Source of the DNA: JANMMJ01 sp964543235
Lineage (GTDB): Bacteria; Pseudomonadota; Alphaproteobacteria; Rhizobiales; Aestuariivirgaceae
Assembly: GCA_964543235.1 (NCBI GenBank)
Contig: CAZIXE010000005.1
Location: forward strand, 32,471-96,470
Direction of reading: 5' to 3'
DNA: 64,000 bases
The position numbers were made by a program, and so were the translations under genes. The notes under the pieces were generated by a model, which searched no databases, was not told the origin of the DNA, and was given only the letters and a program-made list of their open reading frames with translations. Below are positions 1-7,481 of the stretch, one piece after another. Numbering within the stretch: position 1 is the first letter of the stretch; each line of letters opens with the position of its first letter.

Positions 1-1
1 C

Positions 2-349
2 GCCAGTGCCGGCTGCTATTTCTTCGTCTCGGTGGTGAAGATCAAGCTGGGCTACGATGACTCGCTCGACGTCTTCGGCGTGCATGGCATCGGTGGCATC
101 ATCGGCGCTCTCGGCACCGGCATCTTCACCGCACCGGGCCTGGGCGGCACGGGCGGCGACGACTTCTCGATTGGCGGCCAGTTCGCAACGCAACTCACCG
201 CTGTCGTGATCACCATCCTGTGGACAGGCATCATCTCCGCCATCCTCTACAAGGTGGTCGACTTGCTGATCGGCCTCAGGCCCACAGCCGAGGAAGAAAC
301 CCAGGGCCTCGACCTCACCTCGCATGGCGAGGCAGCCTATCACTACTGA
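2..349 (+). CDS. amtB: Ammonium transporter, C-terminal part (partial at left edge)
   Basis: The last 115 residues of an Amt/MEP/Rh ammonium channel, an inner-membrane protein that conducts ammonium/ammonia. The reading frame is already open at the first base, so the gene begins outside the window. The Amt signature FGVHGIGGIIGALGTGIF is seen, with the pore histidine in VHG. A final hydrophobic segment (about FATQLTAVVITILWTGII) and a short cytoplasmic tail follow, the part that contacts a GlnK-type PII protein in this family. A strong hairpin terminator lies 35 bases downstream, so amtB is transcriptionally separate from ftsK. In related genomes glnK precedes amtB; that would be off the left edge. 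Confidence 0.93.
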   Translation, partial: ASAGCYFFVSVVKIKLGYDDSLDVFGVHGIGGIIGALGTGIFTAPGLGGTGGDDFSIGGQFATQLTAVVITILWTGIISAILYKVVDLLIGLRPTAEEETQGLDLTSHGEAAYHY

Positions 350-383
350 TCGGCGTTGAACCGCCACACGTTGCGCGCGCACG

Positions 384-412
384 GGGGCCCGGCAAGACCG
401 GGCCCCTTCCTT
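384..412 (+). terminator. Rho-independent terminator after amtB
   Basis: A perfect 9-bp stem (384-392 with 398-406) has a 5-base loop (CAAGA) and is followed by TTCCTT. It lies 34 bases after the amtB stop codon and well before the ftsK start, so it should end the amtB transcript. Confidence 0.8.
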
Positions 413-538
413 ATGATCCTCCGGCAAGGCACCCGGCCGCAAGGCTTAACGCTGCCTTAACCACAGCCCTCCAGACTCGAAATAAGCAATTGTTTTCCTG
501 CCCTTTCAATCTGCGTGCGGAGCCCTGGAGAACCATCA

Positions 539-3094
539 ATGGCGCATACGCAACCGATCGACACTGACGATGGTGCCGTCCCGGCTGCAGTAAGGCAGTT
601 TCTGCGCAACCGTGCACTTGAACTGGCAGGCGTGCTGCTGACCGCCGTTATTGTGGTGCTGGGGCTTGCTCTTGCCACCTGGTCCGTCGGTGATCCGTCC
701 TTCAACCGCGCCGTGGACGCCCGCCCCGGCAACCTCCTCGGTTATCCTGGCGCCGTTGTCGCCGACGAGCTGATGCAGTTCCTGGGACTGGGCGTGCTGG
801 CGGTGATTGCCGTGCCCATGGCCTGGGCCGTGCGTTTCATGCGCCACGAGCCGCTTGAAGCGCCAGTCCGGTCCCTCTTTGCCTGGGGGGGCACCGCCTT
901 GTTTCTCGCTGGGACGGCATCGCTCCTGCCATCGCCCGCCGCTTGGCCGCTGGCGTCGGGGCTGGGCGGCAATGCCGGTGACATTCTCTCGGGCGCCATC
1001 GTGACCATACTGAGTCTGGGCCTCAAGGGACTCTTCGCCACCATCGTCTGCACCCTGCTTCTGGCTGCGGGAACCATATCGCTGGGCTCATGGGCAACCG
1101 GCGTTTCGCGGGGCCAGGCCATCTTCTTTACCCGTCTGTTCGGCGAGCGCGGTCTCGATCTTTACGCCATGCTGTCCGGCTGGCTGGCGCACCTGGTGAT
1201 GGTCTGGCGGGCCCGCCGCGAGGCGCGGCGCGAGCGCGAAGCAGCAATCGTCTCCCGCCACGCCGCCGCACCGGTGCGCGGTTCCGTGCCCGGGGCCACG
1301 GGCCGCATCGAGCCGCTCCTCGATCGCAAGCCGGCCAGCCGCGAGCCCTGGCTGAAACTCCCGCCGGCGCCCGGCGAGGATCAGGAGGAGGAGGCTGACG
1401 CGGAGCTGGAGGGGGATCTGCTTGACGATGAGGACCTCGAGGAAGAAGCGGAGGAGGGGGAGAGTGACGAGGACGGGACGCCGCGCATTCGCGTCAGCCG
1501 GCTGAAGAAGCCTGTGAAGCCCGGGAGACGGGCCCGCCGCGACGCCGAGCCCGTCTTGCCCTTCGAAGAGGACGCTGAGTTCGAACTGCCTTCGCTAACC
1601 CTGCTGGCCGAGCCGAAGCGGCCGAGCAAGGGGCTGGACATCTCTGATGAAGCGCTTGAGCAGAACGCTCGTATGCTCGAAGGAGTGCTCGATGATTTCG
1701 GCGTCAAGGGCCAGATCATCAATGTCCGCCCCGGACCGGTGGTAACGCTCTACGAACTCGAGCCTGCTCCCGGCATCAAGTCGTCTCGCGTGATCAGCCT
1801 GGCCGATGATATCGCGCGCTCGATGAGTGCTGTGTCGGCACGCGTTGCGGTCGTGCAGGGCCGCAATGCCATTGGCATCGAACTCCCCAACGCCAAGCGC
1901 GAAACCGTGTTCCTGCGCGAGCTCCTGGCCTCCGAGCCGTTCGAGAAGTCAGGCCAGAATCTGGCCCTGGCACTCGGCAAGAACATTGGCGGCGAGCCGG
2001 TCTTCGCCGATCTTGCCCGCATGCCGCACCTGCTCATCGCCGGCACGACCGGCTCCGGCAAGTCGGTTGGCATCAACACCATGATCCTGTCGCTGCTCTA
2101 CCGGTTGCCGCCGGGTCGCTGCAAGCTGATCATGATTGATCCCAAGATGCTCGAGCTTTCCGTCTATGAGGGCATCCCGCATCTTCTCGCTCCGGTGGTC
2201 ACCGATCCGCGCAAGGCAGTCGTTGCGCTGAAATGGGCGGTCCGCGAGATGGAGGACCGGTACCGCAAGATGTCGAAGGTGGGTGTGCGCAACATTGACG
2301 GTTACAACGCCCGCGTGAACGAGGCGCTGGCCAAGGGCCGGAGCCTGTCGCGCACCGTCCAGACGGGGTTCGATCCCGACAGCGGCGAACCGATCTTCGA
2401 GCAGGAAGAGATGGACATGTCGCCGATGCCCTACATCGTCGTCATCATTGATGAAATGGCTGACTTGATGATGGTGGCGGGCAAGGACATTGAAGGCGCC
2501 GTGCAGCGCCTTGCCCAGATGGCGCGCGCCGCCGGCATCCACGTGATCATGGCCACGCAAAGACCGTCCGTCGACGTGATCACCGGCACCATTAAAGCCA
2601 ATTTTCCGACCCGAATCTCCTTCCAGGTGACATCGAAGATCGACAGTCGGACCATTCTGGGAGAGCAGGGCGCCGAACAATTACTGGGGCAGGGTGATAT
2701 GCTCTATATGGCGGGCGGCGGCCGCATTTCGCGCCTTCATGGGCCCTTCGTGTCGGACGGTGAAGTGGAGCGGATCGTGCGCTTCCTCAAGACCCAGGGC
2801 GCGCCGGATTATCTCGAGGCGGTAACCGAGGAAACCGATGAGGACGAAGAGGACGACGTGGACGCGGTTACCGGTCTTCCGGGCGGTTCAGGCGATGAAC
2901 TTTATGATCAGGCTGTTGCCGTCGTGCTCCGCGACAAGAAAGTCTCGACCAGCTACGTACAGCGGCGGCTCCAGATCGGCTACAACAAGGCGGCAAGCCT
3001 GATCGAGCGGATGGAGAAGGAAGGCCTCATTTCGGCGGCCAATGCCACCGGCAAGCGCGAGATCCTGGTGCCGGGAGACAGTGCCCGCGATTGA
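539..3094 (+). CDS. ftsK: DNA translocase FtsK
   Basis: An 851-residue septal DNA pump that helps clear and resolve the chromosome terminus during division. The N-terminus has about four membrane segments (roughly residues 28-50, 78-98, 113-132, 155-185). A very acidic linker (about 280-330) leads to the RecA-like motor with Walker A GTTGSGKS (about residue 502) and Walker B VVIIDEMADL (about 631). The C-terminal gamma winged helix (about 785-847) should read KOPS sequences; it contains SYVQRRLQIGYNKAA. I chose ATG 539, which has GGAG 8 bases upstream. An in-frame GTG at 515 would add eight residues without better support. lolA follows closely. Confidence 0.96.
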   Translation: MAHTQPIDTDDGAVPAAVRQFLRNRALELAGVLLTAVIVVLGLALATWSVGDPSFNRAVDARPGNLLGYPGAVVADELMQFLGLGVLAVIAVPMAWAVRFMRHEPLEAPVRSLFAWGGTALFLAGTASLLPSPAAWPLASGLGGNAGDILSGAIVTILSLGLKGLFATIVCTLLLAAGTISLGSWATGVSRGQAIFFTRLFGERGLDLYAMLSGWLAHLVMVWRARREARREREAAIVSRHAAAPVRGSVPGATGRIEPLLDRKPASREPWLKLPPAPGEDQEEEADAELEGDLLDDEDLEEEAEEGESDEDGTPRIRVSRLKKPVKPGRRARRDAEPVLPFEEDAEFELPSLTLLAEPKRPSKGLDISDEALEQNARMLEGVLDDFGVKGQIINVRPGPVVTLYELEPAPGIKSSRVISLADDIARSMSAVSARVAVVQGRNAIGIELPNAKRETVFLRELLASEPFEKSGQNLALALGKNIGGEPVFADLARMPHLLIAGTTGSGKSVGINTMILSLLYRLPPGRCKLIMIDPKMLELSVYEGIPHLLAPVVTDPRKAVVALKWAVREMEDRYRKMSKVGVRNIDGYNARVNEALAKGRSLSRTVQTGFDPDSGEPIFEQEEMDMSPMPYIVVIIDEMADLMMVAGKDIEGAVQRLAQMARAAGIHVIMATQRPSVDVITGTIKANFPTRISFQVTSKIDSRTILGEQGAEQLLGQGDMLYMAGGGRISRLHGPFVSDGEVERIVRFLKTQGAPDYLEAVTEETDEDEEDDVDAVTGLPGGSGDELYDQAVAVVLRDKKVSTSYVQRRLQIGYNKAASLIERMEKEGLISAANATGKREILVPGDSARD

Positions 3095-3165
3095 TGTTCC
3101 GTGCCGCAATCTGGCCAGTTTGTTGTACGAGTTGCAGTCGCAGAACAATGGGAAATGAGCAAGTC

Positions 3166-3819
3166 ATGAAGAGCCGATCACCGTTTTCACAGTGGGTCGC
3201 ATTGATGCTGGTGACAGCGGCCGCATGGGTGGTCTGGCCCGCCAGCCGGGCCCTGGCGATTACCCAGGCGGAGGCAGCGGCCGCCGTCTCCGAGATCAAT
3301 GCCTTTATCAACGAGAATCGCGCCATGCAGGGTGAGTTCACTCAGATTGGCCCGACCGGCAATGTCTCAAAAGGCGTCTTTTACATCTCCAAGCCGGGCA
3401 AGATGCGCTTTGAGTATGCCGCGCCCAACCCGTATATCATCGTCTCTGACGGCATGTGGGTAACGATAAAGAACCGAGCCAAGGAGCGCGGCGACCAGTA
3501 TCCGCTGTCGCAGACACCGCTAAGACTGGTTCTTTCCGACAGCATCAATCTCCTCAAGGAGACAACGGTCTTGAGCGTCGAAAAGACTGACGACATCACC
3601 AGCGTCACGCTTGAGGACCGGAAGCGCTCTGTGCCGGGACAGCTCGTGCTGGTCTATGATGCAGCGCGGAAAGCCTTGCAGCAATGGGTCGTCATCGACG
3701 GCAAGGGGCGGCGGACCACAGTCTCCCTCGAAAATGTCGAAACAGGAGTAGCGGCCGATCCGAAACTCTTTGAAATCAAGATCGACCGCTCGAAACGCAG
3801 GAAGAGCACCAACAAGTAA
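3166..3819 (+). CDS. lolA: Outer-membrane lipoprotein carrier protein LolA
   Basis: A 217-residue periplasmic chaperone that takes lipoproteins from LolCDE at the inner membrane and carries them to the outer membrane. The N-terminus is a classical Sec signal peptide (MKSR..., hydrophobic core AALMLVTAAAWVVW type, cleavage after about SRALA). The mature part has the LolA pattern QGEFTQIGPTGNVSKGVFYI and PGKMRFEYAAPNPYIIVSDG. I prefer ATG 3166, with GGAAATGAG just upstream, over ATG 3148 or the frame opening at 3091 that overlaps the ftsK stop. The gene follows ftsK in the order usual for Rhizobiales. Confidence 0.92.
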   Translation: MKSRSPFSQWVALMLVTAAAWVVWPASRALAITQAEAAAAVSEINAFINENRAMQGEFTQIGPTGNVSKGVFYISKPGKMRFEYAAPNPYIIVSDGMWVTIKNRAKERGDQYPLSQTPLRLVLSDSINLLKETTVLSVEKTDDITSVTLEDRKRSVPGQLVLVYDAARKALQQWVVIDGKGRRTTVSLENVETGVAADPKLFEIKIDRSKRRKSTNK

Positions 3820-3862
3820 CAGGCGACTCAAGGCAGATCGCCGAAAAGTGACAGGCCAGGTG

Positions 3863-3891
3863 TTGAAATTTGGCAACACCATATCTAATTA
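3863..3891 (+). promoter_or_regulatory. Predicted sigma-70-like promoter for the small RNA
   Basis: TTGAAA (3863-3868), a 17-base spacer, then TAATTA (3886-3891). The predicted start point (about 3898-3899) coincides with the first base of a long RNA stem, which supports both predictions. It lies 44 bases after the lolA stop. Confidence 0.6.
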
Positions 3892-3898
3892 ATACCCA

Positions 3899-4043
3899 GT
3901 ACGAAGCCGCCATTTTACAACGCGGTCTCAGTGTCCCCCCGCTCGAAAGACCGCGAGGCGGCCGTACACGCCGGTATCCCCTCCCGGCGTAAAGCGCACA
4001 CAGGCGCCGGGCGCCCGGACCCCGACCGGGCGCCCACTTTTTT
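3899..4043 (+). ncRNA. Candidate small RNA with C-rich loops and its own terminator
   Basis: No protein frame is needed to explain this gap between lolA and xthA, yet it is highly structured. Hairpin 1 is a rod: 3899-3903 pairs with 3963-3967, 3906-3911 with 3957-3962, and 3921-3928 with 3948-3955, with a 19-base loop containing CCCCCC. Hairpin 2 pairs 3968-3974 with 3984-3990 and has the loop TATCCCCTC. Hairpin 3 is a 10-bp terminator ending in T6. C-rich, anti-Shine-Dalgarno loops followed by a terminator recall alphaproteobacterial trans-acting sRNAs such as the suhB/alpha-r14 type. That family link is inference from the architecture. The length is about 145 nucleotides. Confidence 0.6.
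4009..4043 (+). terminator. Rho-independent terminator of the small RNA
   Basis: A perfect 10-bp stem (4009-4018 with 4026-4035) has a 7-base loop and then AC and six T. It stands 41 bases before the xthA start, so it separates xthA from upstream transcription unless read through. Confidence 0.85.
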
Positions 4044-4083
4044 GGCCTTGAACCGGGGCTTTCCTCCGTGCTCATTCACCGCC

Positions 4084-4887
4084 ATGAGCCTGCGAATCGC
4101 CACTTGGAACATCAACTCGGTACGCCTGCGTATTGATCTCGTTACGCGATTTCTTGAGCAGTGGGCACCGGACGTCCTCTGCCTTCAGGAAACCAAATGT
4201 CCCCAAGGTCAGTTTCCGTCTGCAGCTTTGGCGAAGCTCGGCTACACCCATGTCGCCGAGCGGGGCCAGAAGGGCTATCACGGCGTGGCCATCGTCTCGC
4301 GACTTCCGCTGGCGGATAGCGGTTCCCGCGATTTCTGCGGCAAGACCGACAGCCGTCACATTTGCGCGACGGTAGCTGGAATTGACGTGCACAACTTCTA
4401 CGTCCCGGCCGGCGGGGATGAGCCCGATCCGGATATCAACGAGAAGTTTGCCCACAAACTCCAGTTTCTTGACGAAATGGAAAGCTGGTTTGCCCGTGGG
4501 CCGATCGCCAACGGCCGCCCCGCCCTCATGCTGGGCGACCTCAATATCGCTCCGCTCGAACAGGATGTCTGGTCACACAAGGAATTGTTGAAAGTTGTCT
4601 CCCACACGCCGGTCGAAACCGATGGCCTGAAGCGTGTCCAGGCAGCTGGCGCCTGGATCGACATCATGCGCCAGCACGTCCCGCCCGAGGAGAAGCTCTA
4701 CACTTGGTGGAGCTACCGGGCTCGCGACTGGGAGGCCTCTGACCGCGGCCGCCGTCTCGACCACATCTGGGCTTCTGCCGATCTGGCCGGGCGCAGCAAG
4801 GAGTTGGAAGTGATCCGCGAGGCCAGGGGCTGGCCGCGCGCCTCCGATCACGTCCCGGTCATCGCAACCTTAGACTGGTCGCCTTGA
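4084..4887 (+). CDS. xthA: Exodeoxyribonuclease III / AP endonuclease
   Basis: A 267-residue member of the exonuclease III family, which cuts DNA at abasic sites and removes 3' blocking groups in base excision repair. The family motifs are present in order: TWNINSVR near the N-terminus, CLQETKC with the metal-binding Glu, the GDLNIAP motif, and the C-terminal ASDHVPV with the catalytic Asp-His pair. I took ATG 4084 because MSLRIATWNIN matches the usual family start. The open frame extends upstream only through the small RNA and its terminator. No strong ribosome binding site is visible. The 3' end overlaps the convergent cyclic-nucleotide-domain gene by 18 bases. Confidence 0.93.
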   Translation: MSLRIATWNINSVRLRIDLVTRFLEQWAPDVLCLQETKCPQGQFPSAALAKLGYTHVAERGQKGYHGVAIVSRLPLADSGSRDFCGKTDSRHICATVAGIDVHNFYVPAGGDEPDPDINEKFAHKLQFLDEMESWFARGPIANGRPALMLGDLNIAPLEQDVWSHKELLKVVSHTPVETDGLKRVQAAGAWIDIMRQHVPPEEKLYTWWSYRARDWEASDRGRRLDHIWASADLAGRSKELEVIREARGWPRASDHVPVIATLDWSP

Positions 4888-5352
4888 GAACGACCCTGCC
4901 TTGTCGAAAATCGACTTTGTTCCCATGATTTCACTTGCTGCCGTGCTGAGCTTCTTGGCCAGCGCCGCGTGAACCCTTGCACCGAATTCGGGAAACTCGC
5001 CGACAACCCGCATGAACAGTGATCGCGGGATCCGCGCGGTGTTGACCGGCTCCGCCGCAATCACCGTTACCGAGTAGGGAATATTGGCAATCATCGCCAG
5101 TTCACCGAGAAAGGCGCCGGCGTCGGCGGCGCCGATCCTGCGGGTTTCGCCATTCTCCCTGACGAAGATCTCCGCCCTGCCGCTGAGGATCAGGTAGGCC
5201 GCAGCACCCTGGACGCCCTGGCTGATGATGGCCTGGCCCTTGCTGAAATCGGCCCGTTCGGCAGCAAAGGCAATAACCTGGAGGTGCGCGCGGTCGGCAT
5301 CCGCGAATAGCGGTATCTTCCGGAAGACCTCTGCTTCCGCCTTGACCCTCAT
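4870..5352 (-). CDS. Cyclic nucleotide-binding-domain protein without output domain
   Basis: A 160-residue protein that is essentially one CRP-type beta-roll domain. It carries the FLGELAMI phosphate-binding-cassette core (about residues 81-88) but no helix-turn-helix. In CRP an Arg follows this core and binds the cyclic phosphate; here the corresponding stretch reads IPYSVTV, with Tyr 93 where Arg is expected. Binding of cAMP or cGMP is therefore doubtful. ATG 5352 is chosen; a GTG at 5370 would add six residues. The gene is next to, and co-directional with, a response regulator, which suggests a signalling role. Its partner is unknown. Confidence 0.8.
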   Translation of the reverse strand: MRVKAEAEVFRKIPLFADADRAHLQVIAFAAERADFSKGQAIISQGVQGAAAYLILSGRAEIFVRENGETRRIGAADAGAFLGELAMIANIPYSVTVIAAEPVNTARIPRSLFMRVVGEFPEFGARVHAALAKKLSTAASEIMGTKSIFDKAGSFSRRPV

Positions 5353-5427
5353 CAAGCCCCTTGCTCCCACCGCCCGGGCCGAATCACCCGTTCCTACCTA
5401 GCACGGTGGCAACCCAGCGGAAACGTG

Positions 5428-6114
5428 TCAGGGAACGAGCTTGTAGCCTCCGGCCTCGGTCACGAGGATCTCAGGGTGACTGGCATCCCGCTCGATCTTC
5501 TGGCGTAGGCGATAGATGTGGGTCTCGAGCGTGTGCGTGGTCACGCCGGCGTTGTAGCCCCACACGTCATGCAGCAGGACATCGCGGCTGACCACCTGCT
5601 CGCCGGCCCGATAGAGGAATTTGATGATCGACGTTTCTTTTTCGGTGAGCCGCGTCTTGCGGTTGTCATCGCGGATCAGCATCTTGGAACTGGGCTTGAA
5701 GATGTAGGGTCCGACCTTGAAGACCGCATCTTCGCTCTGTTCATGCTGCCGGAGATGCGCCCGGATGCGGGCCAGCAACACGCCGAAGCGGAACGGCTTG
5801 GTGACGTAGTCGTTGGCGCCCGAATCGAGGCCGAGGATCATGTCGGAGTCCGAGCCCTGCGCAGTCAGCATGATGATCGGACCCTTGTAGCCGTTGCGCC
5901 GCATGATCTTGCAGGCTTCCCTGCCGTCCATATCGGGCAGGTTGACGTCAAGAATTACCAGATCAGCATGGTCGGCCTTGAGTGCCTTCACACCGGCCGT
6001 GGCATTGGCGGCATCGGTCACGTAGAACTCGTCATGCAGCGAGAACTGCTCCTTCAATGTCTCGCGCAGAGTGTCGTCATCGTCGACGATCAGGATTTTC
6101 TTCGTTGTGCTCAT
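5428..6114 (-). CDS. OmpR/PhoB-family response regulator (CenR-like)
   Basis: A 228-residue two-component response regulator. The receiver has the acidic pocket DDDD (11-14), the phosphoacceptor Asp 56 in LVILDVNLPDMDG, the switch Thr in MLTAQG and the Lys in TKPF. The C-terminal winged helix contains RDVLLHDVWGYN and THTLETHIYRLRQKIE. No histidine kinase gene is adjacent. The sequence and the lolA-xthA-cyclic nucleotide-domain context resemble the cell-envelope regulator usually called CenR in Rhizobiales, but I leave the symbol empty because paralogues are similar. I chose ATG 6114 because MSTTKKILIVDDDD is the normal family start. Confidence 0.9.
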   Translation of the reverse strand: MSTTKKILIVDDDDTLRETLKEQFSLHDEFYVTDAANATAGVKALKADHADLVILDVNLPDMDGREACKIMRRNGYKGPIIMLTAQGSDSDMILGLDSGANDYVTKPFRFGVLLARIRAHLRQHEQSEDAVFKVGPYIFKPSSKMLIRDDNRKTRLTEKETSIIKFLYRAGEQVVSRDVLLHDVWGYNAGVTTHTLETHIYRLRQKIERDASHPEILVTEAGGYKLVP

Positions 6115-6193
6115 GGCTTGCTGCCGGATATCAAATGGCGGAATCGGATCGCATGTTAGTGTTTCGCCGTCCAAAACGCAAAACCACTTCGCT

Positions 6194-6709
6194 GTGAGCA
6201 AATTCATCAGAAATCTTCACGTTTTCGCGATCTCGCCGCGAGCTACGGCGGCGCAGCTTCGCGCCGGCCATCTCGTTGTGCGCTGTTCCTTGGGCCGCGG
6301 GGGGATTAGAACCCTGAAGCGTGAAGGCGATGGCGCAACTCCGCGCGGCAACTGGCGCATCGTCGCCGGCCTGACCAGGTTGCGGCGGGCGCGGTCGGGC
6401 CTGCCTCTGAAGCCGATCCGCCATGATGACGCCTGGTGTGATGATCCGGATGATCCCCGCTACAACCACCCGGTTCGCCTCCCTTACCCGGCGAGCCACG
6501 AACGCCTTTGGCGGGACGACCGGCTTTATGACGTCATTCTGGTGCTCGACCACAACACCAGACCCCGGCTCAGGGGCCGGGGCAGCGCCGTGTTCTTCCA
6601 TCTGCGCGAGGCTGAGCGTCCGACCTCCGGCTGTGTCGCCATAGACCGCGCTGACATGTTGAGGCTCCTGCCACACCTGAAGCGCGGCAGCCGCCTCATC
6701 ATTCACTGA
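6194..6709 (+). CDS. L,D-transpeptidase (YkuD) family protein
   Basis: About 171 residues with the YkuD catalytic region: HLREAERPTSGCVAIDRAD carries the active-site Cys. In this family it forms 3-3 peptidoglycan cross-links or attaches proteins to peptidoglycan. The conserved RGGIRTLKREGDGATPRGNW near the N-terminus is typical of the short alphaproteobacterial group. No clear signal peptide is visible from the start used. The start is uncertain: GTG 6194 is the best fit, and an ATG at 6071 would run back into the divergent response regulator gene. The 3' end overlaps the convergent PLP homeostasis gene by 7 bases. Confidence 0.82.
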   Translation: MSKFIRNLHVFAISPRATAAQLRAGHLVVRCSLGRGGIRTLKREGDGATPRGNWRIVAGLTRLRRARSGLPLKPIRHDDAWCDDPDDPRYNHPVRLPYPASHERLWRDDRLYDVILVLDHNTRPRLRGRGSAVFFHLREAERPTSGCVAIDRADMLRLLPHLKRGSRLIIH

Positions 6710-7404
6710 GCTGCCGGCTTTACCCTCTCGCCGAAGATTGCCGACCCGACCCGGACATGGGTGGCACCAAGCCGGATCGCGGTCTCAAAGTCGCCGCTCA
6801 TGCCCATGCTGACGATGGGCAGCGCGTGGCTGTCGGCAAGTTCCTTGAGGAGCCTGAAATGCGGTTCGGGCGCATCGGCAACCGGAGGGATGCACATCAG
6901 CCCGCCAACCTCGAGCCGCGCCTCGTTGCGGCAGAATGCCAGGAATGCAGCTGTATCCTCGGGCGCGATGCCGGCCTTCTGGTGCTCGTGTCCGGTGTTG
7001 ACCTGGATGAGCACACGGCGCGGCGTGTCCTGCTTGCGCATCTCTGCAGCAAGCGCCAGCGCCAGTTTTGGCCGGTCGAGCGACTGGATCACATCGAAGA
7101 GCCTCACGGCATCTGCCGCCTTGTTGGTTTGCAGCGGACCGATCAGATGCAATTCGAGATCGCGATGGCGAAGCCGCAGGTCCGGCCATTTGCCCTTGGC
7201 CTCCTGGACGCGGTTTTCTCCGAATACCCGCTGGCCCGCTGCAATGATCGGCGCGATGGCATCCGGCCCGAACGTCTTGCTTACCGCGACCAGGCAGATG
7301 TCTTCCCGGCGTCGCCCGGCCGCGGTCGCGGCTGCCGCGATACGTTGCTGCACGCTGCGAAGCCGCTGCACGGCAGGCATTTCCAAAGCGGAATCTTGGG
7401 TCAT
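6703..7404 (-). CDS. Pyridoxal phosphate homeostasis protein (YggS/PLPBP family)
   Basis: A 233-residue YggS-type protein that binds PLP in a TIM-barrel fold and balances cellular vitamin B6 and amino-acid pools; no enzymatic reaction is established for the family. Seen motifs: LVAVSKTF with the PLP-binding Lys, FGENRVQEA, LHLIGPLQTNK, GLMCIPPV, and the C-terminal SMGMSGDFETAIRLGATHVRVGSAIFGER (quoted in parts: SMGMSGD, VRVGSAIFG). I chose ATG 7404; TTG 7440 would add 12 residues. The gene is divergent from leuS, with 77 bases between start codons. Confidence 0.93.
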   Translation of the reverse strand: MTQDSALEMPAVQRLRSVQQRIAAAATAAGRRREDICLVAVSKTFGPDAIAPIIAAGQRVFGENRVQEAKGKWPDLRLRHRDLELHLIGPLQTNKAADAVRLFDVIQSLDRPKLALALAAEMRKQDTPRRVLIQVNTGHEHQKAGIAPEDTAAFLAFCRNEARLEVGGLMCIPPVADAPEPHFRLLKELADSHALPIVSMGMSGDFETAIRLGATHVRVGSAIFGERVKPAAQ

Positions 7405-7481
7405 TGCGGCCGATATGACCAAGCTTGCAGGCTCTGACAAGTGCTGGTACCTCCGGGCGACTCAAATCGTGGGCATGCAAC

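Noticed and set aside
3931..4083. N-terminal extension of xthA
   Set aside because: It would translate the structured RNA and its terminator; the family N-terminus begins at 4084.
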